Positions 10,793 through 26,598 of a stretch of DNA of 64,000 nucleotides are shown piece by piece (within the stretch, counting starts at the first letter, position 1; every line of letters starts with the position of its first letter). Source of the stretch: Halocaridina rubra (lineage: Eukaryota; Arthropoda; Malacostraca; Decapoda; Atyidae); contig JAXCGZ010009485.1 in the NCBI GenBank assembly GCA_037179515.1, positions 62,001 through 126,000 on the forward strand, in the 5' to 3' direction. The notes beneath the pieces are model-generated. The model worked only from the letters and a program-made list of their open reading frames with translations, was not told where the DNA came from and did no database searches. The position numbers and the translations under genes are program-made.

Positions 10793-12845
10793 ATGTTGGT
10801 GAAGCAAAGTATAAAAAAAGATAAGAGTTATATTGGAATGTGTCCTGGTTTATTTATGATATTACCACAGACATGGTTATCCTTTTTCCTCACAATTTTT
10901 AATTTCCTTTTCTTAAATGTCCTTTATCCATTTGCTTGGTGCCACAATAAATTGATCACTCTATTTAAATCTGGGGATAGAAGAGCTTGCGGAAATTATG
11001 GGGGCATAAGTATAATGAACACTTTGGCAAAAATCTATGATATGTTTTTGATGAGACGGTTAAGTTTATGGTTTAATATAGATAAGTGTCAGGCCGGAGC
11101 TCAGAAGGGTAGAGGGTGTATAGAGCAGATTTTGCTTTAAGATTACTGATGGATTATGCTGCTTGCAATAAGGAAAAATTGTATATAGTTTTTGTGGATT
11201 TTAGTAAGGCGTACGACAGGGTACCAAAATATGAATTAATCAAGTGTTGCAAGTCGGTGGAATGTGGAAGGGTTATGTTGTCAGCTATCCAAAATATTTA
11301 TTCATGTACAAAAAGTGTGTTAAAATCTGCTATAATAACAACATCTATAGGTATACGCCAAGGAGCTCCTACGAGCTGCATTTTGTTTATATGGATAAAA
11401 TGGTGAGTGATTAAAGAAAGAGTGAGAATTGATGGTTTTTTGGGAAATTTACATACTCTTTTAATGATGGATGACACGGTAATTGTAAGTACATCTCGTG
11501 AAAAGTGTATATCAAAACTTGAGGCTCTATTAGAGTATTGTAAGGCTTATGGTATGGTGATTAATGAAAAGAAGACAAAGTATTTTGTTGTTAATGGAAT
11601 AGACAGAGATAAAGAATCAATAGTGATAAACAACATAAAAATAGATTATTGTAAAAAGTATCTGTACTTAGGTGCATGGTTTACTGATGATGCAAAAATG
11701 CACTCAATACTTAAACAGCATGAAATCGATGGTACAGCAACAGTCAATAAGTTTAGTATATTCTGCATAAATAACATGAGTATGCCCTATGCATATAAGG
11801 TTAAAGTTTTTAAAGCTGCTTTGAGTTCTTCACTTTTGTATGGCTCTGAGAGTAGGTTCACAAGTAATTTAGCTTGCATGGAAAAACTTTATAACAGGGC
11901 AGTAAAGTTTATTGGGAGTGAGAAACAACACTCCAATATCCTTATGTTTAATAGAATGTGGTTTGGAAACTTTAGTACGCGAAGTTAATGAAAGAAGAAG
12001 AGGATTTTTAACCAAAAAAATGCAACAGGTTAACAATGAAGAACCTTTCTATGTGGTATTTGACATCTGCAGACGGGAAAATACACCTGGTTATCAATTC
12101 TTAAATTCATATATTACAAATAATGTGGAAACTTCTGCTCTAAGTGGAATAAAAACTGTAATACTGAATAAACCCCAAGGTGCCACAAAATATCTTACAT
12201 AGACATATTTTAAATAGTCAGTTGACAGTACATAAAGTGTATAGTAGCAAAGAGTTTGTACCAGATTATTTGCGAGTTACATTCACAAGGTTCAGAGTAA
12301 TGTCTCATGAGTTACGTGTAGAGACTGGAAGGTGGAGCAGAACACCAAGAGAAATGAGAGTATGTGCTTGTGATCAAATGGCAATTCAGAGTGAAGAACA
12401 TGTGCTAATTGAGTGTCCTTTCTCCCAACCAGTGAGACAAAAATATAATATGTTAAACTATCTGAGTGTCCAATCACTTTTGAATGAAGAGCTTCATATT
12501 ACTGAGTTGTGTCAGTATATTTATGAAGTACTAAAGTTGTACAGATAAGGAAGAGATTCAACCTTGTAATGAGGAAAGCATTGATTTTTTGTATGTATAG
12601 GTTAAATTGTAATATTTGGATGTAGTCTATTGTTCTAACTATATTTCAGAATTAGGCATTAAGATAAATATGATTATTTACTTTTGTTGGTAAGTTTGTG
12701 AGAATATTTGTATTGTTCTTTAGGCTAAGATTTTTTGATGGACAAAATATTGTTTCTATTACTTATGCTATTTTGTGCAAAAAGAAAAAAATTTAATATA
12801 TTTTTTTTAATACTTTTGTAATATTTTGTCAATAAACTATATATA
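10793..12845 (+). mobile_element. Non-LTR retrotransposon (MDD-type RT), broken
   Basis: The RT appears in consecutive frames. 10793-11140 has 'YPFAWCHNKLITLFKSGDRR' and 'AGAQKGRGCIEQI'. 11116-11406 has 'IVFVDFSKAYDRVP' (A box) and 'GIRQGAPTSCILF' (B box). 11407-11988 has 'LLMMDDTVIV' (C box, with M-D-D replacing the usual Y/F-A-D-D) and a thumb. 12180-12548 holds the C-terminal Cys/His-type region ('ACDQMAIQSEEHVLIECPF'). Frameshifts and stops divide it. The 3' end carries 'aataaactatatatata' near 12830. The 5' half including the endonuclease is missing. The family is widespread in invertebrates, but I cannot name the clade. Confidence 0.8.
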
Positions 12846-12944
12846 TAGACACTTTTCTGGAAAAGTGTCTTCAGCTTGTATTTCAAGGCAAAAGGTCCTT
12901 CATTGTTGAAGACATTTTTGGAGAAGAGCTATTAACTCCATGAG

Positions 12945-13019
12945 AGAAGAATCTCTCAGTTACTTTCCTCAACAGGGATAGCTGAAACAAAATGGTCCTG
13001 GAACCTTGTGTAATAATTA
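12945..13019 (-). repeat. Segment X', inverted copy of 10552-10690
   Basis: On the minus strand it reads 'acaaggttccaggaccattt' and continues in register with segment X on the other side of the LINE. An in-frame stop (after 'IPVEESN') breaks the frame that is open in the left copy. Confidence 0.5.
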
Positions 13020-13235
13020 CAGTCCTCTCTGGTGCTTAACCAACTTACATATAGTATTATTCATACAAAATATCAACTTATGAACATATTAAAAGTCATT
13101 AATACTGTATACTTTATGTTTTATGTTGTAGTTAAGTTTCTCTAGCCTAAGTACTGTACAGTACTTTTTTTACCTAAACACGACTTACGAACGGACTTCA
13201 TTAACCTAACTTGTTCGTAAGTTGGGGAGTATCTG
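13017..13235. repeat. MITE with CAG...CTG ends and TA flanks
   Basis: It starts TA|CAGTCCTC and ends GTATCTG|TA. Near the right end there is an internal inverted pair 'acttacgaac/gttcgtaagt'. Related fragments lie at 4307-4449 and 10388-10540. It has no coding capacity. Confidence 0.55.
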
Positions 13236-13239
13236 TATT

Positions 13240-15602
13240 GCTTACCTTTACTTGTGTAATCTAAAACATTAAAATAGTGAAATTACACTACAGTACTGTA
13301 CAGTATACAGTACAATATTGCTTACCTATATTCGTGTGGTCAGCTTGCACGCAGGAACAGGCGTTTCAAGGATGGGAGATACTGGCTTATAAGGAGGAGG
13401 AAACTGGAGAGGCAAGTGCTGAGGAGGCTGGGGCAGGTAAGTCTAGAGAGGCAAGAAGCAAATGAACATGCAACAGATGATGGAGATACTGGGGCAGGTG
13501 AGTTTATAGAGGCACCTGAGGTAGAGGGTACAGGATCTGTTGGTGGGACCTCTACCTTCACAAAGAATTGGTCAAGGCGAGTCTGGAAGGATGCCCTCTT
13601 CTTCTCCTTCCAAATTTACTTGTAACACCGCAGGGCATCATTGATCACTCTGGCAACCTTGGTGTACCTGACAACTTTGAGGTCCTGAGTCTCAAGCTTT
13701 ACCAACGCTTCTTCTACCAGGGCAAATATTTCTTCCAATTCAATTGTTGTGAATCTCTTGGGCTCTGGGCTTGGTATTTCTTCATCCATCTACATCTCCA
13801 GTTGAATAAAGTCTTTGGCAGATAACTCCTCTCCATGAGATTCCAGAAGCTCTTTTACATCATCTGGTTCCACCTACAACTTGAGCTCCTTACTCAGGGC
13901 AACTACATCTCTTGGGCTCTGGGCTTGGTATGTCTTCATCCATGTACAACAATCCAACTTGAGTTTCTTACTCAGGGCAACTACATTCTTAGTGACAGCC
14001 TCAACTGTCTCCTCAAAACCTTGGAAGCCATTCACAAAATAGGGGCACAGTTTCTTCCATACCCCATTCAAGTTCGTCTTCACTTCCTCTCAAGCATCAG
14101 CAATATTCTTCACAGTCTGAAAAATACTGTATGACTTCCAGAAGTCCTTGAGAGTCAAGTTCTTGTCCTTTTCAGTTGCCCTTAGAGCCATAGCGATTCT
14201 TCTTCAGAGGCAGTAGGGCATGAAAGAGGCAATGACTCTCTCATCCATTGGTTGTAACATTGCAGTGGAAAGTAAACCACCTTGACATTAGGATGAGTCA
14301 TCCAAATGGGGAGGGTGACCAGGGGCATTCTTCAACGATAGCAACACCTTAAAGGGCACAAAATGGTTGCTGAACCAGTCCTCAAATATCTGAAGGGTTA
14401 TCCAAGCATTCATGTTTGACTTTCAGACGACTGGCAGTTGACCCTTCCAAATGCCCTTGGGTTTTCTGCCAAGTAAACTAACAAGGGCCTCAGCTTGCAG
14501 TCTCCAGAAGCATTAGCACACAAAAGTATTTAGTCTCTCCTTGCTGACTTTATGGCCTGGTGCTGTCTTCTCCTTGGCGATATAAGTACGACAAGGCATA
14601 CGCTTCATAAACAAGCCAGACTCATCCACGTTGAATACATGTTCGGCACAGTAACCCCCCTCCCTAATTATTTTTGCTGCCTCCTCATCACCACTCGCAG
14701 CTTCACCTTGCACCCTTAGGCTATGCAAATTAACACGACTCTTGAAATTATTAAATCAACCCCTACTGGTAACAAACTCTTCACCTCCACTCCCATCTCC
14801 CTTTTCTCTTTTTAAGGCTACCAACAGTACTTTAGCCTTTTCCTGTATTACCATGAGCCTCACTGGGATATGCCATCGATGCTGGTCAGCAAGCCAATGC
14901 ACTAGCAATATCTCCATCTCGATCATATGGTGACTACACTGCTTAGTAATCACAGTAGACATCATAGGAATAGAACCTTTCTCGTGTTCACAGATACCAT
15001 CTTTATCTTTAATGATTGTCGCCATGGTTGTACGGGCTAATCCGAGATTGCAGCCAATGTTCATAGTAGTTTCTCCCTTTTCCAAGCGTTTTACTATTTC
15101 AACTTAATTTCCGTAGTGATGGCTTTTCCTTTCTTCGTAGCTCTGCCATCAGAACTATCACCACTATGCTTGTGAAACATACTGATGTCCATAAAAAGCA
15201 AACATGAGCAAAACCAACGAGAGAGCAGATGAACACGAGGCACAATATGGCAGGCAAGAGTAAACTGAGCTTTGGTTCTTTTTCCTCTTCTAATGCCATG
15301 TGATGCCGTATTCTTTTGCGATGGCAAACTATTTTGCATAAAATTGTATTTACGGTTATGTGTTTGGTACTTTTATTTTGGTTAAATACATAAACAAATA
15401 AATAAATAAAACCTTTAACTTGATATACATGAATACAGCTGTGCTGCTAGCTGTGTATTCGTTCGCCATGCTCACAAACTGTTCAACACATGAGGTTTGA
15501 ATTTAAGGCAGCATCCAGGTAGGTTGAAAATTAATTTATTATTATTTATTGGCCTCCGATGTAGCGACATAACTCAATATGACGCAAAACTGGGACCCCC
15601 TG
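13240..15602 (-). pseudogene. Tigger/pogo transposase relic
   Basis: Read right to left, pieces of one Tigger transposase appear in order: a basic N-terminus with 'KKGKAITTEIKLK' (about 15100), the HTH region 'EKGETTMNIGCNLGLARTT' (about 15050) and 'VHWLADQHR', then 'VFNVDESGLFMKRMPCRTYI' (first catalytic Asp, about 14600). Next come a 'LLVYLAENPRAF'-like stretch, 'HPNVKVVYFP' and 'DERVIASF' equivalents (about 14250), 'NGVWKKLCPYFVNGFQGFEE' (about 14030) and a Ser-rich C-terminus (about 13520). Stops and frameshifts are numerous. The right terminus is 'gggaccccctg' followed by TA at 15603. The left terminus is not clear. Confidence 0.85.
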
Positions 15603-15693
15603 TACTGCATACCAGGCTGTGAGCATAGCTTTACTTCAACTCCTTGGGATATCTCCTTTGCTGATTCTCCCCCATCGTTAAGAGAATTGTCAG

Positions 15694-15890
15694 TAGTTTC
15701 CGTGGCAAAATGGTAGCATCTGTGACTCTGAGGCAGCAGGTCGAGGGTTCGCACCCCGTCACGGACTGAGGTTAGTAAGGGCATACACTCAGGTTAACAA
15801 TTACATCTGCCAAAACAAGTCCTTCGTAAGAAGGCAACCATCCTAGCCCTTAGTAGAAAAAGGAGTTTGTGATGTAAAACCGAATCCATC
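15694..15890 (+). repeat. SINE family C with perfect target-site duplication
   Basis: The head resembles a tRNA: A-box-like 'tggcaaaatggtagcat' and B-box-like 'gagggttcgcaccccg'. The body has 'ggactgaggttag', 'aacaagtccttcg', 'tagcccttagtag' and 'gatgtaaaaccgaatcc'. It is flanked by the exact 14-nt direct repeat 'aagagaattgtcag' at 15680-15693 and 15891-15904, direct evidence of retrotransposition and relatively recent insertion. It is a SINE and not a functional tRNA gene: the cloverleaf is not maintained and the body is unrelated to tRNA. Confidence 0.88.
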
Positions 15891-16194
15891 AAGAGAATTG
15901 TCAGATAGAGATGATGGAGTTGTGATACCTCAGTCATTGCCAAACCCTAGGCTTTAATTTAGATACCAAACCACACTTATAGATGAAAAAGATGTGATAG
16001 ATTGATAACCCCCAACTTTATAAATGAGAGGGTTGGAATATGGCTTGGAGGGGTTGGATTTGACAGATTTAACTAATATTCATGTAACACATCTACATTA
16101 TACTGCCTTAGTCTTTACAGAGCCTCTTATCCTCGCATAAAAAGGTTTTGAAGATATCATCAGATTCTGTACACATGGTGGCTTTGTTCTCATA

Positions 16195-17050
16195 CTTCTA
16201 GTTCCTTCCTTAGCAAAAGCAATATCAAAGTTAATTGGGAGCATTCTTACAAAAGGAATTTCATTGTGAATTGGAAGCATGATTACCAACAGCAATTTTG
16301 AAGTGAATTGGAAGCATGCTTAGCAACATAAATTTCATAGTGAATTGGGAACATTCTTAACAACATCTGTTTCAAAGCAAATTGGAAGGATGCTTAACAA
16401 CAGCAATTTCAAAGTGAATTGGGAGCATTCCTAACAACATCAATTTCAATGTAAATTGGGAGCTATCTTAGCAACTACAATTGCAAAGTGAAATGGAATC
16501 ATGTTGAGCAACAGCAGATTCAAAGTGAATTGGGAGCATACTTAGCAACAGCAATTTCAGAGTGAATTGGAAGCAAGCTTAACAGCAATTTAAAAGTGAA
16601 TTGGGAGCATTCTTAAATTAATTTAAAAGCAAATTGGAAGCATGCTTAGCAACAGCAACTTTAAAATTACTTGGGAGCATTCTTAACATCATTTCAAAGT
16701 GAATTGGGAAAATTTTTAGCAACAAAAATTTTGAAGCGAATTGAGACTATACTAAGCAGCAGCAGTTTCAAAGTGAATTTGGAGCATGCTTAGCAATAGC
16801 AATTCCAAAGTGAACTTGGAGCATGCTTAGCAGTAGCACTTTCAGAGTGAATTGGAATCATGCTTAGCAATAGCAATTTCAGAAAGAATTGGGAGCATCC
16901 ATAGTGATGATAATTTCAGTGGTTTGGGAGCATGCTCAGCAATAAAAATTTCAAAGTGAATTGGGAGCATGCCTAGCAACAGCAATTTAAATGAGAATAT
17001 GGAGCATGCCTAGCAACAGCAGTTCAAATGTGAATTTGGAGCATGCTCAT
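16195..17050. repeat. Minisatellite, about 39-bp unit, about 21 copies
   Basis: Tandem units alternate 'agcaacagcaatttcaaagt' with 'gaattgggagcatgctt'. Copies diverge by substitutions (gggagc/ggaagc, atgctt/attctt) and small indels, so it is an old array. No open frame runs through it. Confidence 0.92.
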
Positions 17051-18197
17051 TCTTGTCCTCTTTAGTCACACACTAATTGAAAAATCACGAGCTCCAAACT
17101 AAAGGGAAAGAATACGGACTGGGAAATGGTTATTCCCTTTATCCAATGTATCTTCTAAAGGTTCAGGGATCGTCTCTGGAAAACAAGAACCACTACAGGG
17201 TTATTTACCCAAACTCCCTATAACTCAAAATTAGTTCTTGTTCAAATTAAGTAGAGCTCGGTTTCCTTGCAGCATTCAAATTTATGTGAAATCACTAGAG
17301 TCATGAGCAACTAGGGTTATGAGCTGAAGCTATCAGACAAGTTTCAGTTATATTAGTGTCAGTATGCTTTGTTCCTTTTAAGTTACTGATGAATTCCCTT
17401 GTTAGAGATTCAAGATCACCTACATATCTGCTCTGAAGCTTCAGACAAGCTAACAGGTACAGAAAGGCCAGTGAGTCTAGTGCTTGCATTGCATTTTGTG
17501 AGGGTTTCCTCCATCTTGGCAGGTATGTCGGTAATGACATTATATATTTATGTTTTGATTATGAATTTACTTGAATTTGGAAGATGTATATGTTACTGAA
17601 ACAAGTGATGCACTACCAGTATATGCAAAAACTCGTCCATTACTGGAGTGTGTAAGCAAGGGAGAGAGAGAGAGATTAAGGCAGTGAGAGAAAGAAATTA
17701 ATGAAGTGAGATAATCTGAGATTAAGGTAGCAAATGAGAGAGAGAGTGAGATTAAAGGAGTGAAAGAGAATACCTTTAGTATTTCATTGCCTATGTTGTA
17801 CTGACATTTTTCCCCCATAACAAAACCTGATTATTTTTTACTCCTGTTCTGCATTTGGGGTCTTGTCCTCCACTTACCTTCTGCTGTGTGGGTGAGGTAT
17901 TGCCTTGTATTTTTTTTGTGATTACAGTGGCTTTCATACAACTAAAAAATAATTGGATTATGAGAGAAACAGACTGAGGGGAGTATTGTATTGACATGAA
18001 ACTTGATTGACTGCGTAATGACATGGGCTGCCGAGGCGATTTTATTGTTGTGGATAGATCGAGTAGTGAGATGCAATAAGCCATCTGAGCTAAGATGCAC
18101 CGAGCTGTTGAGTTGGCACAGAAATCAGTTTTATAAACTTGAACCTCTGATAATGACATAAAGAGTGAGGATCTATATTTAAACATTAAGATTAAAG
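17051..18197. other. No gene; short purine-rich tract
   Basis: At 17659-17770 there is a degenerate GAGA-rich stretch ('gagagagagagattaagg' type, partly repeated). The rest shows no recognisable coding or repeat signal. Confidence 0.4.
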
Positions 18198-18505
18198 GGA
18201 GTCTGTTTTACAAAAGGCCTAATTACTTAACCCTATGATCAATGATGGGGATGGTATTTATATTCCACTGGGGTCAGCAGAATGACCTCAGAATTAATAT
18301 TCAACATAACATGATCTGTAGTGTCAAAATCCTATCAGGGTAACAAATCTGTAATGGCTGTGGGGAGAGCCTTTTGACGATGACTGATTATGTTTCGTTG
18401 AATATTAAATTACAAGGTCAGTCTGTTTACAACAATGGAATTTTAGGATCACCTCCATTACTGACCTAAGGGTTAAGTAACTATGCCTTATGTAAACCAG
18501 ACTCA
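18198..18505. mobile_element. Palindromic MITE-like element, 308 bp
   Basis: The left arm 'ggagtctgttttac..aattacttaaccct' pairs with the right arm 'agggttaagtaact..gtaaaccagactc', and the complementarity continues inward ('ttaatattcaacataacat' against 'atgtttcgttgaatattaa'), so nearly the whole element is a palindrome. No transposase and no clear target duplication were found. Confidence 0.8.
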
Positions 18506-18841
18506 CTTTGATGTGCGTGTTTGTTTGTACATCTTCACCCTTTATGCCAAAATCATAATTCTATAAAACATTACACATCCAACTCGGTAGCGAAGTCCAT
18601 TTTAGAAGCTCTCCAAGTTATTCCATTAGCTCAGGAAATTATTCCATTCTCAGAGCTTGATCAGTAACTCAGTAAGATCAACTTAGCAATCCACTTCAGT
18701 AGCCAGTCAGCAGAAAGTCTTTGGACAATACAGTATACTCTTTGTGTGTGTCTCCCTAATGAACTATTATTTTAGTAGGTTGGGACAAAACAGTATACTC
18801 TCGTCCGTTTCTCCCTAATGAACTATTTTTATAATAGGTTG
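18506..18841. other. No gene; local direct repeat
   Basis: The block 'acagtatactct..gtctccctaatgaactatt' occurs twice at about 18728-18770 and 18789-18830. Nothing else was recognised. Confidence 0.5.
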
Positions 18842-22732
<3,891 letters not shown>

Positions 22733-23419
22733 CAGGGTGTACGAAAATTATCAATAAAACTTTTGTCTGTTAACAATCTGTCACATTGTGTAAGTATTCC
22801 TGCATAGTGCCATTTTACAGAGAAATGTATCCGGTTTTTATGGATAAGGATTTCTTGTTTGTAATTTGTTTATACAAAGTTTTGACTATTTATGTTCTTA
22901 ATTAGATAATGCAAAATGAATGCACAGCAGAAAGAAGTGTGTTGAATGGTTTATTGACACCAAACCAAGCACAATTCCACCAAAGGTGTTACAGCTAATA
23001 AAAACAGAACTCCATCATAGAAAGAAATCAAGTGTGATGTCTGGAGATCTAGCCAGCCATTAAATTGCACCTCCTTCTTTGTACCAAGCTCGTACGGTTG
23101 ATCTTGATGGAGGAGTTCTGGTGTAATTAAGTCTAATCCTTCATTGGAATTGTGTGTCTGATTTATTTTCCATAAACCATTCAAGACAATGTGATTTCTA
23201 ATGTGCATTCATTTTAGATTATCTATTAATGAAAATATGGTCAAAACTTGTTAAAAGCTGTCGGTCCATACAAAACAATTACAAACAAGTTTGGTATTCA
23301 ATAAAATCTTTGTACAGAAAAAAAACATTTTTCTATAAAATGGCATAACACGCATTTTTACACTTTGTAATGTACTATTAATAACAGACAAGTTGTACAG
23401 CTAATTTTCAGATACCCTG
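22733..23419. mobile_element. Palindromic mariner-like derivative, 687 bp
   Basis: The ends are TA|CAGGGTGTACGAAAATTA and TAATTTTCAGATACCCTG|TA. Each arm contains the terminal region followed by the start of a mariner-like transposase, facing inward. The left arm on the plus strand (from 22917) begins MNAQQKE and continues in a shifted frame with CVEWFIDTKPST. The right arm on the minus strand (from about 23210) has the same start region, a 'LEWFMENKSDTQFQ' stretch and 'TPPSRSTVRAWYKE', typical of the mariner N-terminal HTH. The element is therefore two inverted copies of one end with the rest of the gene lost. Confidence 0.8.
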
Positions 23420-24356
23420 TACTTTCAGAAAGTTTTACAATGTTTATATAACATCATTTAGACATCTTTAAGGGGAAGTCTGCAATGGTCGTAGTAAGAC
23501 GATGAAAACCTCTGTAGATATGTAACAAATTTCTACGTGCTGCTATTGCATTATTACTCATCATTGTAGATAATCAGTTTAAATTGTAATTGGTGAAAAT
23601 TCTACTCCGTATCGTATCATTATTTCTCATCATCGTAATTAATCAACTTCAGCTGTAGCTGGTAATATTCTGACAATATTGGAAGACTAGACACACTTGT
23701 TATATTTTTCTGGAGAGAAAAAAAAAAAAATTCCAATTCCGTCAGTACTTCAACTACAGATTTTGAAACAAGACCTACAAATTTTTCCATTACTCAAAGC
23801 AGACAAGATCAGCCATACATGTTATTTTACTTACAATAGGTATGGCAAGTTGCTTGTAATTAGAGTTACAAATTTCCACTGGGTGGCCTAGCACTTGATG
23901 TATCTTAACAACCCATTTATATAGTGATGCAAAGGACAAAGATCAAATAAACCTAATAAATGCCATTATTCTGTATTCAGTAAATTGAATCCAAGTAACT
24001 TTCATCAGTATTATTTTCAAACTATAATTAAACACACAGCACTGAACCTGGATGTAATGTCCCAGTTATTGAATACTATATTAGGCTACTTCCTACCCTA
24101 GCTTAGCTCTCCCAAAACAATGACATTTTAGATTCAGGGAGAAAGAGGATATCTAACTTTAATTTCAAAATTGCACTCGTATTTGGTTAGGTCACTTTAC
24201 CTACTGATATGTCTACGCCCAGACTTCCAGAGTGCCAAAAGAGCGCAGCAAGTATTACTCTTTTACCGTAAATACTTATTGCTTTTACTGTCATTCATTC
24301 TAATGAATATAAAAGCAAACAAAATATCAATGCAATGAGCTGGTGATGTACACAAA
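23420..24356. other. No recognisable gene
   Basis: AT-rich. At 23500-23670 there is a loose internal repetition ('attactcatcattgtagataatca' / 'atttctcatcatcgtaattaatca' type). Confidence 0.4.
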
Positions 24357-24362
24357 TTTATT
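24357..24362 (-). terminator. Candidate polyadenylation signal of POSH
   Basis: AATAAA on the minus strand. It is the first exact AATAAA found reading left from the stop codon at 26599. An ATTAAA variant occurs earlier at 25974-25979. Downstream sequence on the minus strand is T/G-rich ('attgatattttgtttgc'). Whether it is used cannot be told from sequence. Confidence 0.35.
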
Positions 24363-26598
24363 AATATTATATTGTTAATGTTAATGCCATAAGATAATGG
24401 CACTTGACTTCACTAAGCACGATCTCTCCTTCCTTACATACATTTTCCCTCCACTTTTGGCACTCTGAATTCTTCCAGTATAAATGACACAAAATGCCGA
24501 CATGCATCGTTACATTTATGACCGGAAGTATTTGTAGCTAATAATTTGGATTTCATGACATTCTGCATTGAACTGGATCTGCAAACATCAACATTTCCAA
24601 ATATTATTTCAGAAATTTAAATAAAATCTTTCTTTTCCTACCCAAAGAAACAGATTTAAAAAACAGAGTTTATACTAACAAAACTTTTAGCTTTATACAG
24701 TACATTACTCCTTACAAATTATATAATAGGCAGTGTGTCTGCTGAAATTAGATAGAATAATTAAGAGTATTTCTTTAAGAGTTAATAATGTACAAATGGT
24801 ATATTTTTACAAGTCTACAAAGAAGCTGTGAGTGACTGGCTCGCTTCTGCCTTGTCCACGCCAAGAAACGAAAAGCTCGTTGGTACAAGTTATACACTAT
24901 GAGACTGCCCTTTATGCCAAGTGAAACGAGATAGTAACAGAAATTATGTATTTTGAGAGTGTTGTTGTTGTTTTATGTGCTACAGTTAATCCCCATTTAA
25001 ATGGGGATGGATAAATACAGGTTTAAGCTGGGGATTTAAAGTTGGATGTTCTTCATAATGCCCCACACTAGGTTTGAATACGAGACAATAATTACGAAAA
25101 ATTGCTTAGACTATTTGTGCAAAATATATAAAAAGCAAATTTTGCAATCATCACAGTATATTTATAGTTATTACTAAATCAGAAATTAAGCAGCATTTTA
25201 AGATGCAAAAAGGAAACATAAAATATATGAGAATTTCTTCTACTGCCATCTCTCTTCACAAGGCACTTTGGCACCTCCACATTATTACAGAAACTTTGGA
25301 CTTTACTTGAGTATTAGAGTATTTATCTTTAGACGTCACTCATCTACAACCTTCCATGTATGTATCAGCATTTACACGAAAAACAAACATATTTCACATA
25401 TTAGTACTTTTAGTGAACGTACAGCAGCAACGTGTACATTTTAACCCACGTGAGCCATTTAACTCTTGTTGCCACCTTGAGTGCCATTAAACCTTAGGTC
25501 TGACTATTAAAATAACCAGCAGTACCTTCAATATCCTGAAAGAGAATTTACAAAGCAGAATACATTCTTCTCGGACATGTATATTAATGTACTCAGTCAA
25601 GAAGCACTAAATTTAAAAGAACATTTGGGGGCGTTAGTTTTTTGTCTTTACAGTTTAAAAAAAAAAAAATGCAGATGTTGAACTTATGTAGCAATGAAAC
25701 AGGTACCAATGAGCAACTAAACAAATACCAAATGCACCTACCCATAAGGCATACTAATGGCACTCACTTTGGTATAAATTACCAGTGTGGCTTGGATAGT
25801 AAATATACAAAACTGTCAAGTTGGCTTCAAGGACAACTTTTTCATCATTCGCTGTAAACATCCCAATATTAGTCAGGGCTTGTACTCAAATAATAACAAT
25901 AATAATTATAATAAAAACAACTGGTTAAAATAACAATTAACATTAATATCTAAACATTAAAATAATAATACTTTTTAATGACTAAAGAGAATAATGGGTT
26001 AGAAAAAGATTTGTTAAGAGATATTTGTAACAGAGAATGAGTACATATATAAACAATACTGTTGTTGTTGACCTATACTGAAGACTGTTAAACGTAGTTT
26101 TCCCTATTTCCTACAAAAGGGGAAACCAAGTTGCGGGGGTTCCCAATGGACAAATATTAATAGGCAAAGAGGGAATACGTACTTACATTCACTAGAAAAG
26201 TATCAAAATGTTAATTCTTCATCCCAAAAATTCATCTACAATATCATGTTCCCTAAAACCTATTAAAAGACGAACGTCATCAAAACATCGCCCCTGCAAT
26301 AATTAAGAGATTCATTCAATGTATGGCATTATGGTCAGAAATCATTCAGACAAATTTTAAATGTTGTTAACAGAGCATATCTGTTCTGTTTTGAAGTTTC
26401 AAGTCGTTTTCACGCATCCCGATTACTGTATTAGTTATAATTATGTAACTTGAGTATAATATCCACATGAGTACAAAGGTACTTCTGTTCATGCTTTAAA
26501 CTTGCATGTTCAATTATTCTTGCTTAAAAAGCCGGTTTTAACAGGTGCACAACAATACACATCATTGAGTTTTAAGAGGCTAGTGAATGTGGCTTCAC
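24363..26598 (-). other. Probable 3' UTR of POSH
   Basis: AT-rich, without long microsatellites or transposon ORFs, unlike the flanking DNA. It lies directly after the TAA stop. It contains one reverse SINE-A copy (24975-25095). A 3' UTR of this length is inferred; an earlier end at the ATTAAA at 25974-25979 is possible. Confidence 0.4.
24975..25095 (-). repeat. SINE family A fragment, reverse orientation
   Basis: It contains 'taatccccatttaaatgggg' and 'agctggggatttaaagttgg', followed by 'ccccacactaggtttgaat', the reverse complement of the family A tail and body. Confidence 0.7.

Noticed and set aside
13340..13561. Small Ser-rich protein gene
   Set aside because: It is in register with the C-terminus of the decayed Tigger transposase and is not a separate gene.
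15694..15770. A tRNA gene
   Set aside because: A- and B-box-like motifs are present, but arms do not pair as a cloverleaf, and the unit has a longer body and target duplications, so it is a SINE.
16195..17050. A CRISPR-like array of regularly spaced units
   Set aside because: The whole unit repeats with drift; there are no invariant repeats separated by unique spacers, and the context is eukaryotic.
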